Numbered from the stretch's first letter, positions 8,456 through 19,273 are shown. The stretch: 64,000 bases of DNA from Limosilactobacillus antri DSM 16041 (GCF_000160835.1 NZ_GG700738.1:119257-183256), one strand, 5' to 3'. The notes: generated by a model from the letters alone, not told the origin. Numbers and translations are program-made.

Positions 8456-9820
8456 TTAATTGTCCTCCTTGGGGTTCACGATATGGTTGTTTTTAATATA
8501 GCCTTGGAAACGTTCGTAAATTGGTTCAAACACTTCGATGTCCTGGTGCTTCTCCAACATTTCCTTGGGGAAGAAGAAGCGCTGGTCACCGGCTTCCCGG
8601 CCGGACACACTGGCAACCAGGGTTGAAACCTGGGACAGTTCGACAAACTCCCCGTTGGGCTGAACCAGTTCAATCTGGGTTTGCGGGTTAGAGTCCTGGG
8701 GGTTGTAGGTGTCGTAGGGCAGCTTGAAGCTATCGTTGACCGCAGTGTAGTAATCGCTGTTGAACCCAGCCGTCTGGATGAGGTTGCGCAGCTGCGGCAG
8801 GCAGGCGGCCGAGTGCTGGTCGTAAATTGCCGACTTGAAGGGGCGACGGTAGAGGAAGCGCCGGGCTAGGTCACTTAAAATATCATCACGGGAATGGGTC
8901 CAGTGGTTAAAATAGGTGGTCAAAACCCCATCATCTAAGGCCAGGTAGTCGTCCAGACTGAACTTGTGGTTAAAGAACGGCATCAGCATGTGGGGGGTAA
9001 ACTCGGGCTCAAAGTCGTTGGGGTGTTCGTAGATGTACTTGGCCCGCATCAGCAGGTGGTCTAGGATTACCTCCATTGCCCGGGAAACGGGGTGGAAGTA
9101 AATCTGCAGGTACATCTGCAAGCGGCTGATAATGTAGTCCTCCACCGCGTGCATTCCGGAAATTTCAAAGGCGATCCCGCCCTGAACCGGTCGCATTACG
9201 TGGAGCACCCGGTCGAGGTCAAACTTGCCGTAGTTGGTGCCAGTATAGTAGGAATCCCGCTGGAGGTAGTCCATCCGGTCGGCGTCGACCTGGCTGGAAA
9301 TCATTTGCACGACCTGCTGGTTTTTATAACTGTGGTCGATGACGCTGGCGACCTGGTGGGGAAACTCTGGCGAAACCCGCCGGAGGATCCGGTTAATGTT
9401 GGTTCCGGAGCTGGTAATCAGCTGGCGGGTGATCTGCTCGTGGTCCGTTTTGAAGATGTGTTCAAAGGTGTGGGAATACGGGCCGTGGCCAAGGTCATGC
9501 AGGAGGGCGGCACAGAGGGCGACGGGCCGTTCGCGGTCGTCCCAGCGGCCATCACCAGCCTGCTGGTGGGGATAATTTCGCTGGAAATAGTTGCACATTT
9601 CCCGGGTAATTTCGTAAACCCCGAGGCAGTGGCCGAAGCGGGAGTGCTCGGCACCGTGGAAGGTAAAGGAGGAGGTGCCGAGCTGCTTGATTCGCCGCAG
9701 CCGCTGGAATTCTGGGGTGTTGATTAAGTCAAGAATAATTTGGTTATCCACGATAATCTGGCCGTGGATGGGGTCCCGGAAGACCTTCTCCCGGGATAAC
9801 TGTTCGTCACTGAAGCGCAC
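8456..9820 (-). CDS. HD-domain phosphohydrolase (YwfO-like)
   Basis: This is a 454-residue HD-superfamily metal-dependent phosphohydrolase related to B. subtilis YwfO and to dNTP triphosphohydrolases. The metal ligands are visible in HSRFGHCLGVY and in LLHDLGHGPYSHTFE; a later Asp lies in SSQVDADRMDYLQRD. The domain covers roughly residues 45-230, followed by a family-specific C-terminal part. It is the middle gene of a three-gene minus-strand unit (lipoate ligase, HD, HAD). A dNTPase activity is plausible but unproven. Confidence 0.85.
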   Translation of the reverse strand: MRFSDEQLSREKVFRDPIHGQIIVDNQIILDLINTPEFQRLRRIKQLGTSSFTFHGAEHSRFGHCLGVYEITREMCNYFQRNYPHQQAGDGRWDDRERPVALCAALLHDLGHGPYSHTFEHIFKTDHEQITRQLITSSGTNINRILRRVSPEFPHQVASVIDHSYKNQQVVQMISSQVDADRMDYLQRDSYYTGTNYGKFDLDRVLHVMRPVQGGIAFEISGMHAVEDYIISRLQMYLQIYFHPVSRAMEVILDHLLMRAKYIYEHPNDFEPEFTPHMLMPFFNHKFSLDDYLALDDGVLTTYFNHWTHSRDDILSDLARRFLYRRPFKSAIYDQHSAACLPQLRNLIQTAGFNSDYYTAVNDSFKLPYDTYNPQDSNPQTQIELVQPNGEFVELSQVSTLVASVSGREAGDQRFFFPKEMLEKHQDIEVFEPIYERFQGYIKNNHIVNPKEDN

Positions 9821-9822
9821 GC

Positions 9823-10647
9823 TTAAACCTCCTTTGGTAGCCGTTCTTGCAGCTTGCTGATTGCGAGCCGTTCATCATTTAAGGACTTAATAAACCGCGG
9901 CTGCCAGCTAAACTGCTTGAAGGCCTGGGGGGCTGCCAAGTGGAAAACACTACGTAAGCGCTCTTGGGCAGCGGCCACCGTGAGCGGCTGGCCGAGCAGG
10001 TCAGAGATCGTCGTCATTGCCGCGGGCCACACGTCAGGGAAGTGCCATTGGTTAGGCGTTGTCTGCAGGCCGGCCGTGTAAAAGTCCCGGATCAATTCGC
10101 CCCGGGCAAGCTGGTTGCCGTTGACACTGAGGTAGAGCATGACTACACCCCCAGCCATGTTGCGGCGTTGGGAGATCCCACCGATTTTTTGCCCGTTGAC
10201 CTGGACGTCAAAGGTGCCGGGACAATAGGAGTGGGTAACTTCGCCAGTTGTGATTGCCAATTCTGGGAACGCGGCTTGGATGACGGTGACCATTCGTTGG
10301 TAGGCTTCATCAATCGTTAATTGGTGCGCTTCTAAGTGCCAGGGGAAGAAGAGCGAGCAGTTCAAGATCCCTTCATTGCTTACCACTGCCAGACCGCCGG
10401 AATTACGGAGAAAGTAGTGGAGCTGCCGCCGCTTCAGGAGGGCGAGGGCAGCGGGCAGGTGGGGGAGGCGCTGGTCTTTGAGGCCAAGGATGACGGTATC
10501 TGCTAACGTCCAAAAGTGGAGCAGGGGAGTAGGAAGGACATCGCTGTTGCGCAGAATGGCGTTTGTGTAGATAAACGAAGTGATATTATTTTGCGGCCGC
10601 AAGGGTTGGCAGAACTCGCTGACCGGTTGGCTTAAAAATGCTTTCAT
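9823..10647 (-). CDS. Lipoate-protein ligase / lipoyl transferase family protein
   Basis: This is a BPL/LPL-fold enzyme of 274 residues that attaches or transfers octanoyl or lipoyl groups to carrier domains. The conserved block SYCPGTFDVQVNGQKIGGISQRR region (spanning about residues 165-187) includes a Cys-Pro-Gly that matches the catalytic Cys of LipL/LipM-type amidotransferases. LRNSGGLAVV matches the RRxSGGGAV lipoyl-AMP region, but the second Arg-rich element is weakened. It lies 2 bp upstream of the HD gene. LipL-type transferase is the best guess; LplA-type ligase is the alternative. Confidence 0.78.
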   Translation of the reverse strand: MKAFLSQPVSEFCQPLRPQNNITSFIYTNAILRNSDVLPTPLLHFWTLADTVILGLKDQRLPHLPAALALLKRRQLHYFLRNSGGLAVVSNEGILNCSLFFPWHLEAHQLTIDEAYQRMVTVIQAAFPELAITTGEVTHSYCPGTFDVQVNGQKIGGISQRRNMAGGVVMLYLSVNGNQLARGELIRDFYTAGLQTTPNQWHFPDVWPAAMTTISDLLGQPLTVAAAQERLRSVFHLAAPQAFKQFSWQPRFIKSLNDERLAISKLQERLPKEV

Positions 10648-10763
10648 AATTCTGACTCTTCTTTAATTTTGGTTTATATAGCTATTATACAAGAAAGCGG
10701 GGGAAATTAACCCTAAACGGTCACCTTTTTCGGCAGTTTCAAGTATAATTGTGACGAAAGGGG

Positions 10764-11192
10764 ATGGGGAGAATTAAGAAAATTACACCGGTCCACGTTC
10801 ACCTGACCACGGTGATTGAACAGGAGGGCCAACGGGAACGCTTCAGCTTTGACGAAGCGGGGAACTTTGTCGAGCTCAACGGCAAGTATTATTTGCGTTA
10901 CCTGGAACACCAGCATGGCAAGGCCACGCCCGTCCAATTTCGGCTGGACGACCAGGTCCACCTGCACCGGAGCGGGGAAGTGACGACCCTGCTCAATTTT
11001 GACCTGACGAAAGCAAGGCCGACGCGGTACCAGACCCAGTATGGGGTCATCAACCTGGAAGTCGAAACCAGCCGCTTGGAGAAGAAAGTAATCCCCGCAA
11101 CTCCGGCTGGTCAGCTGGCGGTCGACTACGCCTTAGTGGCGGCCGGCCAGACGGTTGGAAGTTACCAACTTCGATTGCAATTTCAACCTTAG
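10764..11192 (+). CDS. DUF1934 family protein (YwiB-like)
   Basis: This 142-residue cytosolic protein belongs to the DUF1934 / YwiB family, which has a calycin-like barrel fold and no settled function. Alternating short strands such as HVHLTTVIEQEGQ, NGKYYLRYLE and PVQFRLDD are typical. It precedes rpoE, as it commonly does in Firmicutes. The ATG at 10764 follows GGGGATGGGG with poor spacing, so the exact start is uncertain by a few codons. Confidence 0.75.
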   Translation: MGRIKKITPVHVHLTTVIEQEGQRERFSFDEAGNFVELNGKYYLRYLEHQHGKATPVQFRLDDQVHLHRSGEVTTLLNFDLTKARPTRYQTQYGVINLEVETSRLEKKVIPATPAGQLAVDYALVAAGQTVGSYQLRLQFQP

Positions 11193-11237
11193 TATTGTAT
11201 GATGTAATTTAGACTTTTTGAAGGGATGTGCACCAAT

Positions 11238-11795
11238 TTGGAATTAAAGGTTTTTGACGGCCAAGACAAATCAGAACTTTCAATGGTTGAGGTAGCACAC
11301 GCGATTTTAGCTCATCACGGTGAGGCAATGGCGTTTGTGGACCTGACTAATGAAATTCAACAGTACCTGGGCAAGAGTGATGAGGAAATCCGGGAACGTC
11401 TCGCTCAATTCTACACTGATTTGAATGTCGACGGCAGTTTTATTTCCCTTGGTGACAATACCTGGGGCCTGCGGGCTTGGTACCCATTCGAATCCATTGA
11501 CGAAGCAACGGTTGGTGAAACCGAAGATGAAGAGGACCGCCCAAAGAAGAAGCGGCGTAAGGTCAACGCCTTCTTGGCCGACTCCGATGATGACGACGAT
11601 GTGATTGACTACGACAACGATGATCCGGAAGATGAAGACCTGGATGACCACGACGAAGCCGATGACAGCGATGATGACTACGACGAAGAAAACGATGACT
11701 TCAGTGAGGACGACGCTGACTTAGATGAAAACATCGAAGATCAGTTGTCCGAATTACACGAAGAAGATGAGGACGACGAAGACGACGGTGAATAA
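11238..11795 (+). CDS. rpoE: DNA-directed RNA polymerase delta subunit
   Basis: The delta factor binds RNA polymerase, reduces non-specific binding and speeds recycling. The N-terminal winged-helix (HARE-HTH) domain covers about residues 1-90 ([23 protein letters not shown]). The rest is a long Asp/Glu-rich disordered tail of about 90 residues. I prefer the TTG at 11238 because it gives the family-typical start MELKVF and places the AAGGG site at a workable distance. The in-frame ATG at 11226 directly abuts that site and adds four residues. Confidence 0.92.
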   Translation: MELKVFDGQDKSELSMVEVAHAILAHHGEAMAFVDLTNEIQQYLGKSDEEIRERLAQFYTDLNVDGSFISLGDNTWGLRAWYPFESIDEATVGETEDEEDRPKKKRRKVNAFLADSDDDDDVIDYDNDDPEDEDLDDHDEADDSDDDYDEENDDFSEDDADLDENIEDQLSELHEEDEDDEDDGE

Positions 11796-11810
11796 ATCTC
11801 GTCGGGAGCC

Positions 11811-11839
11811 TTGACTATTTTCCGGTGAGCTTGTATTAT
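11811..11839 (+). promoter_or_regulatory. pyrG promoter with GGGC start site
   Basis: TTGACT (11811-11816) and TATTAT (11834-11839) are separated by 17 bp. The expected start falls at 11847, giving a transcript beginning GGGC. In B. subtilis the same GGGC start permits CTP-sensitive repeated G addition on the pyrG leader. Confidence 0.75.
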
Positions 11840-11890
11840 CGTTCTTGGGCGCCTGTAAATTATGCAGGCGATAACGTTCTTAAATAAAAG

Positions 11891-11928
11891 AAGCTCCCTG
11901 TTTCAGCTGAAATGGGGAGCTTTTCTTT
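11891..11928 (+). terminator. pyrG leader attenuator
   Basis: AAGCTCCC (11891-11898) pairs with GGGGAGCTT (11914-11922), followed by a T-rich run. It lies in the leader 44 nt before the pyrG ATG. The C/U-rich 5' arm could be captured by a poly-G 5' end added when CTP is low, which would prevent termination. The mechanism is known for B. subtilis pyrG and inferred here. Confidence 0.75.
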
Positions 11929-11956
11929 ATTTTGGTTGGCACCTGAAATTAATTAA

Positions 11957-13576
<1,620 letters not shown>

Positions 13577-13765
13577 ACCGGGTAAATGGGGACAACCAGG
13601 TTCCATTGCAGCGGAAAGGTACTAACGCGATTGCACTAGTGCTGGCTAGTCGGCGTTTTAGTTGACTAACGGCACATCGACGGGGGAGGGGACAAATAAG
13701 GTCAGTACGACCGGTTCGCCGCCTCTTTTAATTTCCTTAAGATTACCGATAAAAGGTTGTAATTT

Positions 13766-13803
13766 AATAAACAATTAATTATCATTACTATTGATTGTTT
13801 ATT
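13766..13803. promoter_or_regulatory. AT-rich inverted repeat upstream of murA
   Basis: AATAAACAAT (13766-13775) and ATTGTTTATT (13794-13803) form a perfect 10-bp inverted repeat around 18 bp, about 60 bp before murA. The stretch 13577-13865 has no gene. It could be an operator, but no regulator is recognised. Confidence 0.45.
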
Positions 13804-13865
13804 AACAATAACTAAAAAAATAAAGCAAATAATAACTAACTATTTTTAAGTGAGGAAACACGGAA

Positions 13866-15143
13866 ATGAAACGAATGATCATTCAAGGAGGAAACCGGCT
13901 GTCGGGCGAAGTAACGATCGGCGGCGCGAAAAACAGCACCGTCGCGCTGATTCCGGCCGCAATTCTAGCGGATACACCTGTACAATTTGATACGGTACCG
14001 GATATCTTGGATGTTCACAATCTGATGATCATTTTGAAGTCGATGAACGTCAAGTCGGAGTTTAGCCATGGCGTTTTAGACATTGATCCAACACAAATCA
14101 TCGAAGCTGAACTTCCAAGCAAGGCAATCAAGAGCCTGCGGGCTTCTTATTACTTTATGGGCTCGCTGTTAGGTCGTTTCCACCGTGCTACGTTAACTTT
14201 TCCTGGTGGTGACAATATCGGGCCCCGGCCAATCGACCAGCACCTTAAAGCGTTTAAGGCTTTAGGCGCGACGGTCAGTGAGAACGGCGGGACCGTTCAC
14301 TTAGAGGCCCAAAATGGTCTTCACGGCGCCCGGATTTTTATGGACATGGTTTCCGTTGGGGCGACGATCAACGCGATCCTTGCGGCGGTACGGGCCGAGG
14401 GAACGACGGTGATTGAAAACGCCGCTCGGGAACCGGAAATCATTGATCTGGCAACGTTTTTGAATAACATGGGCGCCAAGATTCGGGGAGTGGGAACTGA
14501 TACCATCCGGATCACGGGGGTTAACACCCTCCAGTCGATGAATACCCACACGATTATTGCCGATCGGATTGAGTCGGGGACTTACCTGTCCCTAGCTGCA
14601 GCGCTTGGCGATGGCGTAATGATCCACAATGTGATCCCTGAGCACCTGGAATCATTCACCAGTAAGATGATTGAAATGGGCGTTGACTTGCAGATTGATA
14701 GCGACCGCATCTTTGTACCAAAGACCACTAGGTTTAAGCCAATCCATGTTAAGACGATGCCGTACCCGGGCTTTGCAACTGACCTGCAGCAGCCGTTGAC
14801 CCCGTTAATGTCATTGGCGGAAGGGGACAGCGTGATTGTCGATACGATCTACCCGAAGCGGGTTAAGCACGTCCCTGAATTACAGAAGATGGGGATGCAG
14901 ATTGAAGCCCATGACGGAACGATCGTCGTTAAACATACGGCTACCCTTCACGGGGCAAACGTGAGTGCCGGAGAAATTCGGGCCGGGGCCGCATTGACGA
15001 TTGCTGGTTTAATGGCTGACGGAACAACCGTAATTAATAACGCCGGCAACATCCTGCGGGGCTATGACCGGATTGTTTGGAAGCTGAACCGCCTCCACGC
15101 AAACGTTTCGATTGAAGACGATTCGTCGGTAAAAATTGGTTAG
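13866..15143 (+). CDS. murA: UDP-N-acetylglucosamine 1-carboxyvinyltransferase with Asp at the fosfomycin site
   Basis: The first committed enzyme of peptidoglycan synthesis, it transfers enolpyruvate from PEP to UDP-GlcNAc. The 425 residues are full length, with GGAKNSTVALIPAAIL at the N-terminus and RAGAALTIAGLMADG near the C-terminus. The loop reads FPGGDNIGPRP, so residue 116 is Asp where E. coli MurA has Cys115. Such Cys-to-Asp enzymes are known to resist fosfomycin. Firmicutes often have two MurA copies, and only this one is in the window. Confidence 0.93.
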   Translation: MKRMIIQGGNRLSGEVTIGGAKNSTVALIPAAILADTPVQFDTVPDILDVHNLMIILKSMNVKSEFSHGVLDIDPTQIIEAELPSKAIKSLRASYYFMGSLLGRFHRATLTFPGGDNIGPRPIDQHLKAFKALGATVSENGGTVHLEAQNGLHGARIFMDMVSVGATINAILAAVRAEGTTVIENAAREPEIIDLATFLNNMGAKIRGVGTDTIRITGVNTLQSMNTHTIIADRIESGTYLSLAAALGDGVMIHNVIPEHLESFTSKMIEMGVDLQIDSDRIFVPKTTRFKPIHVKTMPYPGFATDLQQPLTPLMSLAEGDSVIVDTIYPKRVKHVPELQKMGMQIEAHDGTIVVKHTATLHGANVSAGEIRAGAALTIAGLMADGTTVINNAGNILRGYDRIVWKLNRLHANVSIEDDSSVKIG

Positions 15144-15236
15144 GCGGTTGCGTTGCTAACTGATTCATGATATTCTATTAGGGTTGATTATCTATGTTTC
15201 AGGCAATGATTCATGGCAAAAGGAGCGTATAAAGTT

Positions 15237-15482
15237 ATGAAACAAGGAATTCATCCAGATTACCATCCAGTAGTGTTTGAAGATTCTTCTACTGGTTTCA
15301 AGTTTATCTCTGGTTCTACTGCTACTTCCAAGGAAACCATCAAGTGGGAAGACGGCAACGAATACCCACTGATCCGGGTTGAAGTTACCTCAGATTCACA
15401 CCCATTCTACACTGGTAAGCAAAAGTTTACCCAGGCCGATGGTGCGGTGGACAAGTTCAACAAAAAGTACGGTCTCAAGTAA
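15237..15482 (+). CDS. rpmE2: Ribosomal protein L31, type B
   Basis: This 81-residue large-subunit ribosomal protein has no zinc-binding CxxC pairs, which defines the type B (C-minus) form. The conserved [14 protein letters not shown] start and the tail [16 protein letters not shown] are present. The ATG at 15237 is chosen because AGGAG (15221-15225) lies about 11 nt upstream and homologues start MKQGIHP; a longer in-frame start at 15213 lacks such support. Confidence 0.95.
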   Translation: MKQGIHPDYHPVVFEDSSTGFKFISGSTATSKETIKWEDGNEYPLIRVEVTSDSHPFYTGKQKFTQADGAVDKFNKKYGLK

Positions 15483-15500
15483 GACCGCTAGCTTGGAGCA

Positions 15501-15546
15501 GGAGGGCGATGAACAAGGTGTGCTTGTTCATCGCCCTCCTTTTTTA
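15501..15546 (+). terminator. Terminator after rpmE2
   Basis: A perfect 17-bp stem (15501-15517 with 15523-15539) around a 5-nt loop is followed by six T. It is one of the strongest terminators in the window. Confidence 0.92.
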
Positions 15547-15593
15547 TTTATGGTAAACTGAACGCAGTCGAATGGAATAGAGGAGGACGGAAC

Positions 15594-16307
15594 GTGGAAA
15601 AAAAGAATAAGCGCGGATTGCCGAACTGGCTCCGGTGGACGTTGGTGGTAATCCTGCTGGTAATTTCGCTCTGCTTGATTTTTAACCAGCAGATCAAGGA
15701 GCAGCTGGTGGGCAACTACCGCCCCGCGATTACCCAGCAGACCATCAAACGGGACGCCGCAAAGAAGGCGACGTATAATTATAATGATGTTCAGGACCTG
15801 AACCTGCAGACGGTGGCCCGGGCGCGGGCCCAAAAGCAGCCGATTAACATTATCGGTGAAATTACTGTCCCGGCGGCGAACATGACGATTCCAATTGCCA
15901 ATGGGGTCAATAATACGACCCTAGCCTTAGCAGCGGGAACGATGCGGCCGGACATGAAGATGGGCCAGGGCAACTATGCGTTAGCTGGCCATAATATGGC
16001 GCACGGGAGTAAAATCTTATTTTCACCACTGTACTACCATGCTAAGGTGGGCCAGATGGTGTACATTACCGATTTAAAGCGGGTATATGAGTATAAGATC
16101 TACCAGCGCACCTTTATTGAGCCGACCCAGGTAGAAGTGGTCAACGACACCCCGCAGCGAATCATTACGTTAATCACTTGCAACGCTAACGGCGAACGGC
16201 GGTTAATGCTTCGGGGCCGGTTCATCCAGTCCGAGCCGTTCAAGCAGGCTCCCCAGCAGGTGCAGAAGAACTTTAGCAGTAAGTACACTACTGGACGGAA
16301 TTCGTAA
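15594..16307 (+). CDS. srtA: Class A sortase
   Basis: This membrane-anchored transpeptidase cleaves LPxTG-type motifs and links surface proteins to the cell wall. Residues 14-30 form the N-terminal membrane segment. The catalytic His is in LAGHNMAHG, the Cys in LITCNANGERR, and the Arg in the following ERRLMLRG. At 237 residues the length is normal. The GTG start at 15594 follows GAGGACGG. It is monocistronic. Confidence 0.93.
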   Translation: MEKKNKRGLPNWLRWTLVVILLVISLCLIFNQQIKEQLVGNYRPAITQQTIKRDAAKKATYNYNDVQDLNLQTVARARAQKQPINIIGEITVPAANMTIPIANGVNNTTLALAAGTMRPDMKMGQGNYALAGHNMAHGSKILFSPLYYHAKVGQMVYITDLKRVYEYKIYQRTFIEPTQVEVVNDTPQRIITLITCNANGERRLMLRGRFIQSEPFKQAPQQVQKNFSSKYTTGRNS

Positions 16308-16360
16308 TAGCTGGCTAATATCCCAAGGATAATATAACCTTAGTTGTGATTTGAATTTAT

Positions 16361-16379
16361 TTATCTAATGCTTAGATAA
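16361..16379. promoter_or_regulatory. Inverted repeat in promoter region of 16471 gene
   Basis: TTATCTAA and TTAGATAA are separated by TGC, followed by an AT-rich stretch with -10-like TATAAT sequences at 16382-16387 and 16400-16405. It is a possible operator for the downstream gene; the regulator is unknown. Confidence 0.4.
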
Positions 16380-16470
16380 TATATAATGTTAAATGATTGT
16401 ATAATTTAAATTATATTACTATAATGGTGACGTAAACGTAATAGTTTTACTTATTTAGGAGGTAGTTACT

Positions 16471-16911
16471 ATGGCTGATTACGCAAAACGTCAATTAAAA
16501 GCATTGGACCGGATCGCAAAGAAGATTGCCGATGCGGAAGGACACCTGACAAAGATTGAAGATAGTATTGATAATAAGAAGCACCGGACGGCCCAGCACG
16601 AAACGATTAAGGATATCAAGTCGATCTTGAAGCACGCTTATAAAGTCGACAAAGACGCTGATAAGTTAGAAGAGCGTGCTGGCGAAGGCCATAAGGATCC
16701 GGCTGAGAACCACTACATCTACATGGAAGATGAAGAGGTCGTTATTAAGGACTTGGAAAAGGCCTTTAAGGAACTTGATGACAAGCTTGGTCAATTGACG
16801 GATACCGAAGGGGATAAGGTTAAAGCTTTCCGGGCCGAACACCATTACCTTGAAAAAGCCAAGGATATTTTGCAAAAGGCGGGGAAGTACCACCCTGCTG
16901 ACCAGGACTGA
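16471..16911 (+). CDS. Hypothetical charged helical protein
   Basis: I do not recognise this 146-residue protein. It has no signal peptide or membrane segment. It is rich in Lys, Asp and Glu, and its heptad-like pattern suggests two or three long helices, for example RQLKALDRIAKKIADAEGHL near the start. Three His-containing segments (KHRTAQHE, EGHKDPAENHY, AEHHYLEKA) might bind metal, but this is speculation. A good ribosome site (AGGAGG) precedes the ATG and a terminator follows, so it is a real single-gene unit. Confidence 0.75.
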   Translation: MADYAKRQLKALDRIAKKIADAEGHLTKIEDSIDNKKHRTAQHETIKDIKSILKHAYKVDKDADKLEERAGEGHKDPAENHYIYMEDEEVVIKDLEKAFKELDDKLGQLTDTEGDKVKAFRAEHHYLEKAKDILQKAGKYHPADQD

Positions 16912-16978
16912 TTTTTAATAATTAGTAAGCGAAGCCGTTTATGCTGAGTGCTGATGGGAAGCTTGGGCTTTCGCTATT

Positions 16979-17011
16979 AGTTCAGGACGAATAAGTCGTT
17001 CTGGACTTTTT
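16979..17011 (+). terminator. Terminator after the 16471 gene
   Basis: A 12-bp stem (16979-16990 with 16996-17007, two G-U pairs) is followed by TTTT. Confidence 0.75.
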
Positions 17012-17037
17012 AGTTACTGCGGAGCTGGCTTTTAGGA

Positions 17038-17094
17038 AGCACAAATAAGGGCCTAGAGTTCGACATTGCCGAGCTTTAGGCCCCATTTGTGTAT
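17038..17094 (+). repeat. Dispersed palindromic repeat, copy 2
   Basis: It runs from AGCACAAATAAGGGCC through GAGTTCGACATTGCCGAGC to GGCCCCATTTGTGTATG. It matches copies 1 and 3 at the ends and centre, with compensated changes in the arms (GGGCC with GGCCC), as expected if the hairpin matters. Confidence 0.75.
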
Positions 17095-17188
17095 GATTTT
17101 TAGCTTAGTAATGATACCTATGCCGTATCCCCTCTCTACACCTGCTGCAGATAAGAGTTTCCGCAAAGAAAATCGGCAACCGGGTGGC

Positions 17189-17650
17189 TTACAGCTGGCC
17201 TTTAATCCGGTCTAGCCATTGGGGAAGGGCCCGCGATAAGCTTCGGTAGGTATCCTCGAAACGGTGGGTGTACCAAGGATCGGGAATCTCCTCGTTTTCG
17301 TGGCCCGCAACCACTTCATTTGCTAGATGGATTTTATGCTGGTCACCAGCAGGGGCCATGCGACGGAGGGCGGTCAGGTTCATCTGGTCCATGCAGATAA
17401 TGTAGTCCGCCCACGCAAAGTCGCGTTGAGTAATTGGGCGGGCAACCAGTCCCGCGGTGGGGAGCCCATGTTGTTCCATCGTCCGCCGCGCGCCGGGATA
17501 CGGCGGGTTGCCCGCTTCGTAGTCTGTGGTGCCAGCAGAGTCGACCTGGATTTGATTGCTAAGGTTTGCGCTGGCAACTAGTTGGCGAAACATGCTTTCT
17601 GCCATCGGTGACCGACAGATGTTGCCGAGACAGACAAATAGAACGTTCAT
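17189..17650 (-). CDS. Low-molecular-weight protein tyrosine phosphatase
   Basis: This 153-residue cytosolic phosphatase starts VLFVCLGNICRS, the CX5R phosphate-binding loop with the nucleophile Cys7. The general acid Asp lies in EEIPDPWY near residue 124. Such proteins act on phosphotyrosine, arginine phosphate or small phosphorylated metabolites; the target here is unknown. It is transcribed alone on the minus strand. Confidence 0.92.
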   Translation of the reverse strand: MNVLFVCLGNICRSPMAESMFRQLVASANLSNQIQVDSAGTTDYEAGNPPYPGARRTMEQHGLPTAGLVARPITQRDFAWADYIICMDQMNLTALRRMAPAGDQHKIHLANEVVAGHENEEIPDPWYTHRFEDTYRSLSRALPQWLDRIKGQL

Positions 17651-17730
17651 ATTAACACCTCATTGATTGATTTCTTTTAGTTTATCATACAAGAAATTCT
17701 AAAGTTTTGCTAAGGGGGCAGCGGGAGCTT

Positions 17731-17758
17731 TTCACTGGCGAATTAAATCTGGTAAAAT
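17731..17758 (+). promoter_or_regulatory. Promoter of lemA-htpX
   Basis: TTCACT (17731-17736) and TAAAAT (17753-17758) are 16 bp apart, about 30 bp before the lemA ATG. Confidence 0.5.
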
Positions 17759-17788
17759 ATTAACAATAATTTAAAGGAGGAGAGCAGA

Positions 17789-18349
17789 ATGGCTATTTTA
17801 ATTGTCATCCTGGTGCTGGTTGTCATCATCGGAATTTACGTTGTGATGTACAACGGGCTAGTCCAGTTACGGGTTCACGCCCAGGAGTCCTGGAGTCAGA
17901 TTGACGTTCAGCTTCAGCGGCGTAATGATTTGATCCCCAACTTAGTGTCAACGGTGAAGGGGTACAGTAAGTACGAAGCTTCAACGCTGGCGAAGGTTAC
18001 GGAGCTCCGCACGGCGTTGAATAATGTTCCTGACGATGATCACGCCAAGAAGATGGAGGTTTCAAACGAGCTGACGGGGACCCTACGGACTTTGTTTGCG
18101 GTTGCGGAAAACTATCCAGATTTAAAGGCGAGCACCGAATACCAGCAGCTGATGGAGGAGCTGAGCAATACGGAAAATAAGATTGCGTACTCCCGGCAGC
18201 TATACAATAGTACGGTGGCGGCGTTGAATGCCAAAATTCAGTCGTTCCCGAGCAATATCGTCGCTAAGCTGCACCACTTTGCGCAGATGGATTACTTGCA
18301 GGTGCCGGACAGTGCAAAGGAAACGCCTAAGGTTTCGTTTGACGATTAG
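17789..18349 (+). CDS. lemA: LemA family protein
   Basis: This 186-residue protein has one N-terminal membrane helix (residues 2-24) and a long antiparallel helical body. The family hallmark, YNGLVQLRVHAQESWSQIDV followed by QLQRRNDLIPNLVSTVKGY, is complete. Its function is not settled, but lemA-htpX pairing is widespread and suggests a role in membrane protein quality control. htpX follows after 10 bp. Confidence 0.93.
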   Translation: MAILIVILVLVVIIGIYVVMYNGLVQLRVHAQESWSQIDVQLQRRNDLIPNLVSTVKGYSKYEASTLAKVTELRTALNNVPDDDHAKKMEVSNELTGTLRTLFAVAENYPDLKASTEYQQLMEELSNTENKIAYSRQLYNSTVAALNAKIQSFPSNIVAKLHHFAQMDYLQVPDSAKETPKVSFDD

Positions 18350-18359
18350 GGTGAGATAG

Positions 18360-19256
18360 ATGTTATACCAGCAAATTGCACGAAATAAGCGAAGAACCGT
18401 GCTTGTGATGGCCGGCTTCTTCTTGCTCGTTGCTTTGATTGGGGCGGCAATTGGCTACCTGTTTGCCCGTTCTGCGTTTGGTGGGATTATCATTGCCGGA
18501 GTACTGGCCCTGATTTATATGGCTGTGATTATTGGCCAATCGACGGACGTAGTGATGAACATGAATAATGCTCACGAAATCCATTCCGCAAAGGAGGCAC
18601 CTGCACTGTGGCACGTGGTGGAGGATATGGCAATGGTGGCCCAGGTGCCAATGCCGCGGGTCTTTATTATTGACGACCCCAGTCCGAATGCCTTTGCGAC
18701 GGGAAATAACCCGGAGCACGCCGCGGTGGCGGCGACGACCGGCTTGATGGAAATTATGAACCGGGAAGAATTGGAAGCAGTGATGGGGCACGAGATGAGC
18801 CACGTGCGTAATTATGATATCCGCCTTCAAACGATTGCGCTGGCGTTGTCAGCGGCGATTAGTATGCTGGTTAACTTTGCCGGCAATTTTTGGTGGTTTG
18901 GTGGTAGCAGTAACGATGACGACGATGATAATAGCTGGGGTGTCTTCGCAATCCTAGGATCAGTATTGTTGATTATCCTGGCACCGTTGGCGGCCACCAT
19001 TGCTCAGATGGCGCTGTCGCGAAATCGTGAATACTTGGCGGATGCCGGTTCAGTTGAACTGACCCGAAATCCACACGGGATGATCAGCGCGTTAGAGAAG
19101 CTCAAAGGTGCTCAGCCGATGGAACACGTTGCTCCTAGCAGTAGCGGTTTATACATCAGTGATCCGGAGGAGAATGGTCACCACAGATGGTTTAGCGATT
19201 TATTCGCGACCCACCCACCACTGGATGCGCGCATCGAGCGGTTAGAGAAAATGTAA
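18360..19256 (+). CDS. htpX: Membrane zinc metalloprotease HtpX
   Basis: An M48-family protease that degrades misfolded membrane proteins. The 298 residues include membrane helices near residues 15-60 and 155-220. The zinc site HEMSH (within [12 protein letters not shown]) lies near residue 141, and a third Glu ligand is in [11 protein letters not shown]. An acidic DDDDDN loop sits between the later helices. It is cotranscribed with lemA and is the last backbone gene before the selenium/proline island. Confidence 0.94.
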   Translation: MLYQQIARNKRRTVLVMAGFFLLVALIGAAIGYLFARSAFGGIIIAGVLALIYMAVIIGQSTDVVMNMNNAHEIHSAKEAPALWHVVEDMAMVAQVPMPRVFIIDDPSPNAFATGNNPEHAAVAATTGLMEIMNREELEAVMGHEMSHVRNYDIRLQTIALALSAAISMLVNFAGNFWWFGGSSNDDDDDNSWGVFAILGSVLLIILAPLAATIAQMALSRNREYLADAGSVELTRNPHGMISALEKLKGAQPMEHVAPSSSGLYISDPEENGHHRWFSDLFATHPPLDARIERLEKM

Positions 19257-19273
19257 ATTGTTTCGGTTGGACA

